NCBI RefSeq assembly: GCF_017573545.1
Contig: NZ_JAGEOK010000022.1
Coordinates: forward strand, 62,001-126,000
Direction of reading: 5' to 3'
DNA from: Actinomadura nitritigenes
GTDB lineage: Bacteria; Actinomycetota; Actinomycetes; Streptosporangiales; Streptosporangiaceae
DNA length: 64,000 nt
Shown: piece after piece, positions 51,326 to 59,091 of the stretch
Layout of the letters: every line of letters starts with the position of its first letter
How positions within the stretch are numbered: position 1 is the stretch's first letter
Notes under the pieces: generated by a model
Database searches by the model: none
Told to the model about the DNA's origin: nothing
What the model saw: the letters and a program-made list of their open reading frames with translations, nothing else
Made by a program: the position numbers and the translations under genes

Positions 51326-52852
51326 ATGACGATCGATGCCGTCCGCGCCGCCGCGCCTCCGGACCGGGGACGCGCCGCCCGGCGCGCCGTGCCGCCGCTG
51401 ATGTCGGCGTGCGTGGTCCTGGTCGTGGCGATGGTCGCGGCGATCAACCTCTCGATCCCCAAGCTGTCGGCGAGCGGCCTGCGCCCGTCCGCGACCGGCC
51501 TGCTGTGGATCGTCGACTCCTACGTCCTGGTGTTCGGCTGCCTGCTCATCCCGGCCGGCGCCGCGGGCGACCGGTTCGGGCGCAAGGGCGCGCTGCTGGC
51601 CGGCCTCGGCGTCTTCGCCGCCGGCTGCCTGCTGTCGGCGGCTGCGCCCGCGGTCGCCGTGCTGCTGGCGGGCCGGCTGGTCACCGGGGCCGGGGCGGCG
51701 CTCATCATGCCCGCGACGCTGTCGCTGCTGATGCAGGTCACCGAGCCGGCGCGGCGCCCGCAGGCGGTCGCGGCCTGGACGGCCGCGACCGGCGTCGCGG
51801 GCGCCGTCGGCAACCTCGCCGGGGGAGCGGTGCTGGAGTGGCTGCCCTGGCGGTGCCTGTTCCTGGCCGGCGCGCTCGCCGCCGGTGCGCTGGCCGCGCT
51901 GACGGCCCGGCTGGCACCCGCGGGCGAACGGCACCGCGCGGACCTGGACGTGCCGGGCGCCGCGCTGCTCACCGCGGCCCTGTTCGCGCTGCTCTTCGGG
52001 ATCATCGAGGGATCCGAGCGCGGCTGGACCTCCGCGCCGGTGCTGGGCGGGTTCGCGGGCGCCGCCGTGCTGCTGGCGGTGTTCGCCGTCCACGCGACGC
52101 GCGCCGCGCACCCGCTGCTCGACCCGCGGCTGTTCGCCCGCGCCTCGCTGCGCAGCGGCGTGCTGGGCATCGGGGCGGCCTTCTTCTGCCTGTTCGCGCT
52201 GTTCTTCGTCAACGCCCAGTACCTGCAGTACGCCAAGGGGTACTCGCCGCTCGTCACCGGCGCGGCGGTCACGCCGGTCGTGGCCGGGATGATCGTGGTC
52301 TCCCGGCGGAGCGTCGGCCTCGCCCGGCGGTTCGGGAACCGCGCGGTCATCACCTCGGGGCTGCTCGTCCTCGCCTGCGGGCTCGGGCTGCTCTCGCTCG
52401 CCGACGCGGCCACGCCCTACCCGCTCTACGCGCTGGAGCTGCTGGTCATGTCGGCCGGCATGGGGCTGTGCGTGCCGCCGCTGTCGGTCGGCGTCATGTC
52501 CGCGCTCCCGCCCGGGCGCGCGGGGCTGGGGTCTGGGCTCAACAGCGCGGCCCGCGAGATCGGCAGCGCGCTCGGCGTCGCGGTCCTCGGGACGGTGCTC
52601 GCCGGCCGCTTCTCCGCCGCCCTGCCGCCGGGGCCCGCCGGCCACGCCCATTCGGCGGGCGAGGCGATCGCCGCGGCGGACGCCTCCGGCGCCGGTGCGG
52701 GAGTGCACGCCCAGGTCGTCTCGGCGTTCACCGACGCGATGTCGGCGGGCTTCCGAGTGGTCGCGCTGATCGCCTGCGCGGCGGCGCTGCTGGTCGCTCC
52801 AGGCCTTTCCCGGGCGGACCGGGCGGAGGGGGCTGGTCGCGCCGGCCAATGA
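51326..52852 (+). CDS. MFS transporter, DHA2 (14-TM drug:H+ antiporter) family
   Basis: 508 aa, about 14 hydrophobic segments. Motif A in GDRFGRKGALLAGLG, motif C-like GAGAALIMPATLSLLM, and a late LGSGLNSAAREIGSALGVAV motif are typical DHA2 multidrug exporters. GAGGA lies 8 nt before ATG 51326. It is divergent from LysR and followed closely by the siderophore-interacting protein, which has its own control region. Confidence 0.9.
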   Translation: MTIDAVRAAAPPDRGRAARRAVPPLMSACVVLVVAMVAAINLSIPKLSASGLRPSATGLLWIVDSYVLVFGCLLIPAGAAGDRFGRKGALLAGLGVFAAGCLLSAAAPAVAVLLAGRLVTGAGAALIMPATLSLLMQVTEPARRPQAVAAWTAATGVAGAVGNLAGGAVLEWLPWRCLFLAGALAAGALAALTARLAPAGERHRADLDVPGAALLTAALFALLFGIIEGSERGWTSAPVLGGFAGAAVLLAVFAVHATRAAHPLLDPRLFARASLRSGVLGIGAAFFCLFALFFVNAQYLQYAKGYSPLVTGAAVTPVVAGMIVVSRRSVGLARRFGNRAVITSGLLVLACGLGLLSLADAATPYPLYALELLVMSAGMGLCVPPLSVGVMSALPPGRAGLGSGLNSAAREIGSALGVAVLGTVLAGRFSAALPPGPAGHAHSAGEAIAAADASGAGAGVHAQVVSAFTDAMSAGFRVVALIACAAALLVAPGLSRADRAEGAGRAGQ

Positions 52853-52886
52853 GATATAACGTGTTCTCCCGAAGACGAGATATAAC
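52851..52886. repeat. Direct repeat GAGATATAAC before the siderophore-interacting protein gene
   Basis: GAGATATAAC occurs at 52851-52860 and 52877-52886, 26 bp apart. The second copy extends to CGAGATATAACTCG with CGAG/CTCG arms. The first also supplies a possible -10 (TATAAC). Likely operator pair. Confidence 0.55.
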
Positions 52887-52907
52887 TCGATGACCCGGAA
52901 GGTGGCG

Positions 52908-53666
52908 ATGAGCGTGGCGCAGAGCCCGCGCGGTGTCCGCGGCAGGCTGCTGGACCGGATGTTCGTCCGGGGGCGCGTCGAGGACGTCCGGCCCGGGCCG
53001 GGTCGCATGCGGTGGATCGGCATCGGCGGCGTACCCGGCCTGGACTGGACGCCCGGTCAGCACGTCCGCGTGCACATGGCCGACGTCACGTCCGCGCGGA
53101 CGTGGGTCAGCGGCAAGGTGCGCGACGCGCTGCGCACGTACTCCGTTTGGGACTACGACGCGGCCTCCGGCGTGCTGGAGTTGTGCGTCATGGATCACGA
53201 CGGCGCCGGTCCGGGGGCGCGCTGGGCCCGTTCCGTCCGGCCAGGGGAGGAGGTCGTCTTCAACAAGCCGGAGGGTTCGTTCGTGCTGCGCCCCGCTCCG
53301 TACCACCTGTTCGCGGGCGAGGAGACGGCCTCCGTCACGTTCGGCGCGATGCTGCGCGCCGCAGGGCCGGACGAACCCGTGTACGGCGCGGTGGAGGTCG
53401 CCGAGCCGGAGGACCGGTTGCCTCTGCCGCGGGGGGAGGAACTCGCGTGGTGCCGGCGCGGCGCGGCCTCGGCGGCGTCGTCGGAGATCCTCGTCGACGC
53501 GGTCCGCCGGCTCGATCTTCCCGGCGAGCCGGGGTTCGCCTACGTGGCCGGGGAGGCACGCACCGTACAGGCCATGCGCGCGCATCTGGTCGGGGAGCGG
53601 GGCTGGCCGCGCAGATCCGTGCAGGTCAAGCCCTACTGGACGCCCGGCAGACGCGGGATGGACTGA
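52908..53666 (+). CDS. Siderophore-interacting protein (FAD/NAD(P)H ferric-siderophore reductase family)
   Basis: 252 aa: FAD-binding LRTYSVWDYD (RxYS), VVFNKPEGSFVL, FAGEETASVTFGAML, then the C-terminal SIP block YVAGEARTVQAMRAHLVGE and VKPYWTPGRRG. Relatives such as ViuB/YqjH release iron from imported siderophores in the cytosol. ATG 52908 has GGAAGG 7 nt upstream; an in-frame ATG at 52890 lies inside the operator region. No siderophore biosynthesis genes are adjacent; regulation through the GAGATATAAC repeats is likely. Confidence 0.87.
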   Translation: MSVAQSPRGVRGRLLDRMFVRGRVEDVRPGPGRMRWIGIGGVPGLDWTPGQHVRVHMADVTSARTWVSGKVRDALRTYSVWDYDAASGVLELCVMDHDGAGPGARWARSVRPGEEVVFNKPEGSFVLRPAPYHLFAGEETASVTFGAMLRAAGPDEPVYGAVEVAEPEDRLPLPRGEELAWCRRGAASAASSEILVDAVRRLDLPGEPGFAYVAGEARTVQAMRAHLVGERGWPRRSVQVKPYWTPGRRGMD

Positions 53667-53714
53667 TCGCCAACGAGCGTCGGGGGCCGGGGTTACGGGG
53701 CGATATTTCGTAAA

Positions 53715-53726
53715 ATGCACGTGCAT
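53715..53726. promoter_or_regulatory. Perfect 12-bp palindrome ATGCACGTGCAT
   Basis: Centred on CACGTG between the SIP gene and the following small gene. A possible operator for the gene at 53801. Confidence 0.35.
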
Positions 53727-53800
53727 CAGCCCTTGCACCTGCACGCCATTCCTAGCAGGATTGCCCCGGACCCCCGCACGTGAACTCGCCGGAGATCGCG

Positions 53801-54253
53801 ATGACCGCACACTTGAGCGACAGTGACCGACAGGCGCTGCGGCTGGCCCAGGATCTCCGCGAGGAGATGCGGGCGGCACTGCCCCAGCTCTCCTCCGCGC
53901 CCTCGGTCTCCCCGTTCGTCGACCAGGGAGGGACGCCCAGCGTCCTGCTCCGGATGGACGCCGACACCGCCCGCGCGCTGATGGCCGTCCTGGCCGAGCG
54001 TCGCACGGATCGGACGGCCCCTCCGGTGCCGGAACCGCGCCGGGCCGACGGCTCCCACGTCCCGCCGCCCGTGCCCCCGCCGGGCGCCCCCCAGGCGGGG
54101 CCCGCGCCATACCAGCCGATCGTGGCGGCCGCGCCGTTCCCGGAGCCCGCCTACGCGCAGGCCCCCTTCGCCGAGGCTCCGGCGGTCAACCCGGTGTTCG
54201 CCGGCGGGACGGGCCCGACCCCGCTGGTGCCGTCGGTCTATCCGACGCACTGA
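53801..54253 (+). CDS. Hypothetical protein with Pro/Ala-rich C-terminus, 150 aa
   Basis: GGAG lies 7 nt before the ATG at 53801 (MTAHLSDSDRQALRLAQDLR). The first 70 residues are helical, with VLLRMDADTARALMAVLAER. From about residue 75 the chain is disordered and rich in Pro (VPPPVPPPGAPQAG...). No signal peptide and no known domain. Confidence 0.6.
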   Translation: MTAHLSDSDRQALRLAQDLREEMRAALPQLSSAPSVSPFVDQGGTPSVLLRMDADTARALMAVLAERRTDRTAPPVPEPRRADGSHVPPPVPPPGAPQAGPAPYQPIVAAAPFPEPAYAQAPFAEAPAVNPVFAGGTGPTPLVPSVYPTH

Positions 54254-54655
54254 CCCGGGTCCCCACGTCCTCCTCCGGACCGCCGCGCGCGGTCCGCGGC
54301 CCGGCGCCGCCGTCATGGCCGCCGCCGGGCCGTCTCGCGGTTCACGGCCCTCCAGAGCCGCCTCCGGTATTCGCCCGGCCGGTACGTCCGGCCGGGTTTT
54401 CTTGTGCGCGTGCTCCTTCGGCGTATCGCCCTCGCGGGCTCGCCGGCCCGATGCCGATCTCCGCTTCCGGGCCGTGCCCACCGGCGTCCCGGCCGGCATA
54501 GGAGATCGTTTCCCGGCGAATAAAGATCGTTCTTTAAGATCTTTCCGATCGGGGCGCCGACCTGCGCATCCGCCCGGATCCCCTGCGGGAAAGGCGATCC
54601 CGCCGACCGGCCGGAAAAACGATCTATCTGGGCCAAAGGTAAAGAAATCGCCCAT
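54254..54655. other. Intergenic region with a hairpin and A/T-rich pockets
   Basis: No gene is supported. AAAGATC (54522-54528) and GATCTTT (54538-54544) form a 7-bp stem with a 9-nt loop. The stretch 54500-54660 is notably richer in A/T than the rest of the window. Confidence 0.4.
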
Positions 54656-54686
54656 TTGACTCAAGTGCGGCAATGCCGGATATAGT
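54656..54686 (+). promoter_or_regulatory. Strong promoter of the RlpA-like gene
   Basis: TTGACT (54656-54661) with GATATA (54679-54684, 17-bp spacer) or TATAGT (54681-54686, 19-bp spacer). Transcription would begin near 54692, giving a leader of about 365 nt. Confidence 0.6.
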
Positions 54687-54691
54687 CAACG

Positions 54692-54722
54692 CCAGGTCAA
54701 GGTCAAAGCACCGTTGACCTGG
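54692..54722. promoter_or_regulatory. 9-bp inverted repeat at the transcript start
   Basis: CCAGGTCAA (54692-54700) and TTGACCTGG (54714-54722) are perfectly complementary around a 13-nt spacer. Depending on the start site this is an operator or the first hairpin of the leader. Confidence 0.5.
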
Positions 54723-54743
54723 CCAATCGCATAGCCGTCGCCT

Positions 54744-55055
54744 CCCGCCCGCCAGGCGGGAACCCTCAGCCGAACCACGGCCGTACCATGCACCGGCCGT
54801 GACCGCGCAGGGCCCAGCGGGCCCCCGGTCGGCACTCTCTCCCGCTTCACTGAAGCCCGCGTCGCGCGCATGCCCGCAAAGGAGCAGCGCGGACGGACGC
54901 GAGCTCGGCCCGTCATGTCCGCGGGCCGTCCACGCGGGTTCCTTACCGCGGCGGCATTCCCGAGTCCCGAGTCTCGGAACCCGTTCCGCATGCCCGGATC
55001 CTCCCTGTGCTCCGGCGCCGGAACGGCTGTCCTGTACGCCGAACTAAGGAATTTC
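54744..55055 (+). ncRNA. Structured 5' leader of the RlpA-like gene (candidate cis-regulatory RNA)
   Basis: Three strong stems occur in series: CCCGCC/GGCGGG (54744-54760), CACGGCCG/CGGCCGTG (54776-54801) and GGGCCC/GGGCCC (54810-54824), followed by about 230 nt to the ATG. Long structured leaders are typical of actinobacterial cell-wall genes under riboswitch control. The conserved blocks of the c-di-AMP (ydaO) class were looked for and only fragments such as CAGCCGAACC were seen, so no class is assigned. Confidence 0.4.
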
Positions 55056-55748
55056 ATGCAGCAGCGGACGATCAATCGCGTGTTGACCGGTGTCACCGGC
55101 GCGGCTCTTGCCGGGATGCTGGTGGGCGGCGTGGCGGCCGCCAGCCACGACGACTCCGCTCCCAAGCCCGACAGGCTTCTGGCGCAGCAGCAGGACATGG
55201 CCGCGCTGAAGCAGAAGGCCCCCGAGAAGAACACCTCCTCCGAGACCCTGGCCGAGTCCAGCTCGAAGTCCGCCTCCAAGAAGCCGGAGGCGAAGAAGAC
55301 GGACGCCAAGGTCTCCGCCTCCAGGGACGCCAAGAAGAAGGCCGCCAAGGGCCCGAAGGCGATCCTCAGCGGCACCACCACCGCGTCCTACTTCTGGGAC
55401 GACGGTTCCGGCATCAACGGCGACACCGGCGCCCCCGCGAGCGGCGAGCCGATGCAGAAGGGCCTGTTCGCCAGCCCGAGCTGGCCCATGAACACCAAGG
55501 TCAAGGTCACTTACAACGGCCGCAGCGTCACCGGCTTCATCGGCGACCGCGGGCCCGGCGCGCCCTCGCACGACGGCGTCATGCTCGACCTCGACACCTA
55601 CACCTTCCGGTACCTGCTGGACGGCGGCAAGCCCGACAGCAAGTACGACGCCGGCACCGGCGAGGGACACCTCCAGGGCGTCAAGTGGGAGGTCCTGTCG
55701 TGGGGCTCCGGCGCGGGCACCAAGGGCGACCCGCAGCCTCTGGGCTGA
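55056..55748 (+). CDS. Secreted RlpA-like double-psi beta-barrel protein
   Basis: 230 aa. A Sec signal peptide (RVLTGVTGAALAGMLVGGVA, cleavage near AAAS) leads to a Lys/Ser/Ala-rich linker (EAKKTDAKVSASRDAKKKAA) and a C-terminal DPBB domain: ASYFWDDGSG, FASPSWPMNTKVKVTYNG, GFIGDRGPG and VMLDLDTYTF. RlpA-like folds bind or cleave peptidoglycan glycan strands; here the catalytic Asp and His pattern is only partly visible, so binding is safer than lytic activity. AAGGA lies 5 nt before ATG 55056. It is preceded by a long leader and ends at a strong terminator. Confidence 0.82.
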   Translation: MQQRTINRVLTGVTGAALAGMLVGGVAAASHDDSAPKPDRLLAQQQDMAALKQKAPEKNTSSETLAESSSKSASKKPEAKKTDAKVSASRDAKKKAAKGPKAILSGTTTASYFWDDGSGINGDTGAPASGEPMQKGLFASPSWPMNTKVKVTYNGRSVTGFIGDRGPGAPSHDGVMLDLDTYTFRYLLDGGKPDSKYDAGTGEGHLQGVKWEVLSWGSGAGTKGDPQPLG

Positions 55749-55847
55749 CGGTTCGTGAGCGGATTCACGGGCCGCCGCTCAGCGACGGTCCCGTGAGCCG
55801 CGCCGCACGACCCTCTCCGGCGGGACCGCCGGAACGCATGGAACGGC

Positions 55848-55878
55848 AACGCCCCGGCGATCCGATCGCCGGGGCGTT
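55848..55878. terminator. Bidirectional intrinsic terminator
   Basis: A perfect 14-bp stem (AACGCCCCGGCGAT / ATCGCCGGGGCGTT) with a CCG loop between the convergent RlpA-like and M20 genes, with flanking A and T pairs. The strongest terminator hairpin in the window. Confidence 0.85.
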
Positions 55879-55886
55879 CTCCGGCT

Positions 55887-57008
55887 TCAGGGGCGGTGGT
55901 CTTCGCCGGCGCCGCCCGGCCTGCGTGCGGCCAGCAGGCGGTGCAGCGCCTCCGCGGCGGCGTCGACGCGCGCGACCGAGCACGTCTCGTCGGTCACATG
56001 CGCCTGCTCGGGGTCGCCCGGCCCGTAGATCACCACGTCCGGCCCGCCGAGCAGGCCCGCGAGGACGGACGCGTCGGTGAAGTACGTCGCGTACTCCGGT
56101 GCGGCCCCGGAGGAGCCGGGGGCCAGGAGTTCCAGGACCTCCGGCATGCCCGGCGCCGCCGGGTCGGTGGCGACGCCGGGAAGGTCCACGAGCCGTTCGA
56201 GCTCGACCTCCCCGCCGCACAGCTCCGAGATCACCGCGACCGCCTCGTCCGCGCCGAAGCCGGGGACGGTGCGGACGTCCAGCCGCATCTCGGCCCGGTC
56301 GGGCACCAGGTTCGGCTGCACGCCGGAATGGAAGGTGCCCACGTTGACCGTCGCGGGCCCGTGCGTCGGGCTCACCGGCCAGCCCGCGTGCCCGTGCACG
56401 CGGACCGCCGCGGCGGCCAGCGCGGCGAGGGCGTTGCGGCCGAGCTCGGGCCGGGACCCGTGCGCGGACACGCCCCGTGCCGTGGCCTTCAGCCAGAGCG
56501 TGCCCTTGTGGCCGAGCACCGTCCGGTTCCCCGTCGGCTCGGCGACGATCAGCAGGTCCGTGGCGGCGAGGGCGGCCGGGTCCAGGGCCGCCGCGCCGTC
56601 GCACCCGGTCTCCTCGCCGAAGGTGAACACCAGCTGGGGCGCGGGCAGCCCGTCGCGGACCGCCCGGACGGCCGCCTCGACCTGGCAGGCGACGCCCGCC
56701 TTCATGTCGCTGCTTCCCCGCCCGAGCAGGCGCCCGTCCCGGACGTCGCCGGACAGCGGGTCGAACGACCAGCCGGACGCGTCGGCGGGCACGGTGTCGA
56801 GGTGCCCGGTGAACGTGACCGGGACGCGCGCCGCCTCGGGCCCGTGCCGGGCCACGACGTTCGCCCGCCCCTCGGCGGGCTCGTCCACCCGCACGGCGAA
56901 TCCCGCGCCGTCCAGCACGTCCGCGACGAGGTCGGCGGCCCGCCGCTCGCCGCCGCCCCGGGTGTCGATCCGCACCAGCCGGCGCGCGAGCTCGAGCGCC
57001 TCGCCCAT
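55887..57008 (-). CDS. M20-family metallohydrolase (ArgE/DapE-like)
   Basis: 373 aa. The metal ligands and catalytic residues are present: TFTGHLDTVP (His and Asp), LLGRGSSDMKAG (bridging Asp), TFGEETGCDG (catalytic Glu and ligand Glu) and AEPTGN (Asp/Glu). The dimerisation domain follows (KATARGVSAHGSRPELGRNA). It hydrolyses an N-acyl or peptide-like amide; ArgE/DapE types favour N-acetyl or N-succinyl groups. It lies 44 nt downstream of lacI on the same strand with GGGAGG at its start. It may serve the sugar locus. Confidence 0.87.
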   Translation of the reverse strand: MGEALELARRLVRIDTRGGGERRAADLVADVLDGAGFAVRVDEPAEGRANVVARHGPEAARVPVTFTGHLDTVPADASGWSFDPLSGDVRDGRLLGRGSSDMKAGVACQVEAAVRAVRDGLPAPQLVFTFGEETGCDGAAALDPAALAATDLLIVAEPTGNRTVLGHKGTLWLKATARGVSAHGSRPELGRNALAALAAAAVRVHGHAGWPVSPTHGPATVNVGTFHSGVQPNLVPDRAEMRLDVRTVPGFGADEAVAVISELCGGEVELERLVDLPGVATDPAAPGMPEVLELLAPGSSGAAPEYATYFTDASVLAGLLGGPDVVIYGPGDPEQAHVTDETCSVARVDAAAEALHRLLAARRPGGAGEDHRP

Positions 57009-57052
57009 CTCCTGACCTCCCTCTCAAGGCCCGGCCGGGCGGCCGGGACGTC

Positions 57053-58072
57053 TCAGGCCCCCGCCCGCGTGCTCTCCCTGACCACCAGGGTCGGGACGAG
57101 CGCGATGTGCGCCGACGGCCCGCGGTCCCCGTCGGCCTCGCCGGCGGCCGCGGCCAGCAGCCGCACGGCCTCGGTCGCGATCCGGTCGCGGGGCTGGTCG
57201 ATGGTGGTGAGCGCGGGCTCGCTGAGCCGTGAGAACTCGATGTTGTCGTACCCGGTGACCTGGACCCGGCCAGGGACGTCCACGCCGTGCGCCCGGCACG
57301 CCCGGGTCACGCCGAGCGCGATCAGGTCGTCGGCGCACACGATGGCGTCGGGCAGGTCGCCGGCGGCGATCAGCCGCGCGGCGGCCGTCTCGCCCCATTC
57401 CACGCTGTAGTCGCCGAGCAGGATCTGGTCCGGGTCCACCGCGATGCCGAGGTCCTCGGACCGGCGGCGGAACCCGGCGAAGCGCTGCTCGGTGGAGGAG
57501 TTGGTCAGCAGCGAGCCGGCGAACGCCGCCGACCGCGCCCCGCCCGCGTGCAGGTGGTCCATGACCTGCCGCATCGCGGCGACGTCGTCGACGCCGACCC
57601 AGTCGGTGCTGGTGCCGCCGACGAACCGGTCGAGCTGGACCAGGGGGAGCCGGCCGGCGGTCTCCTGGACGGCGGCGCCGCTGAGCGTGCCGTGGCTCGG
57701 GCTGACGATGATGCCGTCGACGTTGCGGGCGACGAGGGTGGCCAGTCGCCGCGCCTCGACCTCGGGGTCGGACCGCGCGTCGCAGAGCAGCAGCTCCTTG
57801 CCCTCGCGGCCGAGGGCGTGCTCGACGCTCTCCACCAGCGAGGTGAAGAACGGGTTGGAGATGCTCGGCACGACCATGCCGACGGTGTCGGTGCGGCTGT
57901 TGCGCAGCGCCCGCGCGATGGAGTTGACCTGGTATCCGAGGTCGTCGGCGGCCTTCCTGACCTTGCGCTGGACGGCCGCCGACACGGGCCCGCGGCCCGA
58001 CAGCACGCGCGACACCGTGGCGGTGGAGACCCCGGCGCGCTCGGCGACCTGGGCGATCGTGACCCGCTGCAA
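57053..58072 (-). CDS. LacI-family transcriptional regulator of the BtpA/PfkB/ABC locus
   Basis: 339 aa from TTG 58072, which has GGAGAGG 7 nt upstream and leads directly into the HTH (RVTIAQVAERAGVSTATVSR, VLSGRGPVSAAVQRKVRKAA). The effector domain is ribose-type (GMVVPSISNPFFTSLVESVE, DGIIVSPSHG, QLDRFVGGTSTDWVGVDD). The longer open frame to 58123 adds residues unlike the family. An operator-like palindrome (58068-58081) covers its start, implying autorepression, and a second controls the divergent operon. Downstream on the same strand is the M20 gene. Confidence 0.9.
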   Translation of the reverse strand: MQRVTIAQVAERAGVSTATVSRVLSGRGPVSAAVQRKVRKAADDLGYQVNSIARALRNSRTDTVGMVVPSISNPFFTSLVESVEHALGREGKELLLCDARSDPEVEARRLATLVARNVDGIIVSPSHGTLSGAAVQETAGRLPLVQLDRFVGGTSTDWVGVDDVAAMRQVMDHLHAGGARSAAFAGSLLTNSSTEQRFAGFRRRSEDLGIAVDPDQILLGDYSVEWGETAAARLIAAGDLPDAIVCADDLIALGVTRACRAHGVDVPGRVQVTGYDNIEFSRLSEPALTTIDQPRDRIATEAVRLLAAAAGEADGDRGPSAHIALVPTLVVRESTRAGA

Positions 58073-58081
58073 TCGTTTACC
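58068..58081. promoter_or_regulatory. LacI operator over the lacI start
   Basis: TGCAATCGTTTACC matches the LacI-family consensus TGnAAnCGnTTnCA at all but the last base, and it overlaps the TTG start codon. Confidence 0.6.
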
Positions 58082-58145
58082 TCTCCAGCTTGGCGAAAGC
58101 CCGGGTGCTGGGCAGATCGACAACAGTCGACCCGATCATACCCCC

Positions 58146-58175
58146 TTGACGGCCTGCGGGATCCGTATCTACGGT
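58146..58175 (+). promoter_or_regulatory. Promoter of the btpA-like operon
   Basis: TTGACG (58146-58151) and TACGGT (58170-58175) with an 18-bp spacer. The start is near 58182, just before the operator at 58191. Confidence 0.55.
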
Positions 58176-58190
58176 GCAGGGCAACACGAC

Positions 58191-58204
58191 TGCAATCGAT
58201 TACA
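58191..58204. promoter_or_regulatory. LacI operator of the btpA-like operon
   Basis: TGCAATCGATTACA fits TGnAAnCGnTTnCA exactly and lies between the promoter and the AGGAGG ribosome site of the first gene. Confidence 0.75.
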
Positions 58205-58215
58205 CAGGAGGCGAC

Positions 58216-59091
58216 ATGGTGAGGGCGACGGGGAGCGAGCGGGCACTGGGCGTGTTCCCGCCGAGGCCGAACGCCGTCGAGGAGCTGTTCGGCACCCCCA
58301 AGGTCGTCATCGGCGCCGTGCACCTGCCGCCGCTGCCGGGCAGCCCGCACTACGAGGGCGTGCCGCTCGACGAGATCTGCGCGTTCGCGATCGAGGAGGC
58401 GCGGGCCTACCTGGACGGCGGCGCCCACGGCGTGATCGTCGAGAACCACTGGGACATCCCGTTCCTCAAGCCGGGCGAGCACGGCTACGAGACCGCCGCC
58501 GCCATGGCCGTCGTGACCGACCGGGTCCGGCACGCGACCGCCGGGCGGGTCGGCGTGAGCGTCCTGTCGAACGCCGCGGAGTGCTCGATCGCCTCCGCCT
58601 GGTCGGGCGGCGCCGGGTTCGTCCGCGTGAACCAGTGGGCCAACGCCTACGTCGCGAACGAGGGGATCATCGAGGGCCAGGCCGCGCACGCCACCCGCTA
58701 CCGCAGCCGGATCGGCGCGAACCCCGTCAAGATCTTCGCGGACGTGCACGTCAAGCACGGCGCGCACGCGATCGTCGCGGACCGGACCCTCGCCGAGCAG
58801 ACCGAGGACGCCGAGTTCTTCGGCGCCGACGTGCTGATCGCCACCGGCTCGCGGACCGGCGACGCGGCCGCCCTGGACGAGGTCGAGGGCATCGCCGCGA
58901 ACACCACGCTGCCGGTCGTGATCGGCTCGGGGATCAGCGCCGGCAACGTCGGGGAGCTGCTGCCGGCCTGCGACGGTGTGATCGTCGCGTCCTCGGTCAA
59001 GGACAACGGCCGCTGGTGGGGCCGGGTCGACGCCGCCAAGGTGCGGGAGCTGACCGCCGCCGCCGCGAAGGCGGGCGTGGTCCTCCCATGA
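58216..59091 (+). CDS. BtpA/SgcQ-family TIM-barrel protein
   Basis: 291 aa. KVVIGAVHLPPLPGSPHYEG, GGAHGVIVENHWDIPF, VGVSVLSNAAECSIASAW and PVVIGSGISAGNVGELL are the blocks of the BtpA family. One member, E. coli SgcQ, lies in a sugar operon; the photosystem I role of BtpA proper does not apply here. An aldolase- or nucleosidase-like reaction is inferred. AGGAGG lies 5 nt before ATG 58216. Its stop overlaps the kinase start (ATGA). Confidence 0.85.
   Translation: MVRATGSERALGVFPPRPNAVEELFGTPKVVIGAVHLPPLPGSPHYEGVPLDEICAFAIEEARAYLDGGAHGVIVENHWDIPFLKPGEHGYETAAAMAVVTDRVRHATAGRVGVSVLSNAAECSIASAWSGGAGFVRVNQWANAYVANEGIIEGQAAHATRYRSRIGANPVKIFADVHVKHGAHAIVADRTLAEQTEDAEFFGADVLIATGSRTGDAAALDEVEGIAANTTLPVVIGSGISAGNVGELLPACDGVIVASSVKDNGRWWGRVDAAKVRELTAAAAKAGVVLP

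Noticed and set aside
54692..55055. c-di-AMP (ydaO) riboswitch
   Set aside because: Position and gene type fit, but the conserved GGGGUGAAU and CCGUCAGCUAACC-like blocks were not found; only short fragments match.
58216..59091. Photosystem I assembly protein BtpA
   Set aside because: Family name only; the gene sits in a sugar-type ABC operon under a LacI regulator, so the SgcQ-like comparison is better.
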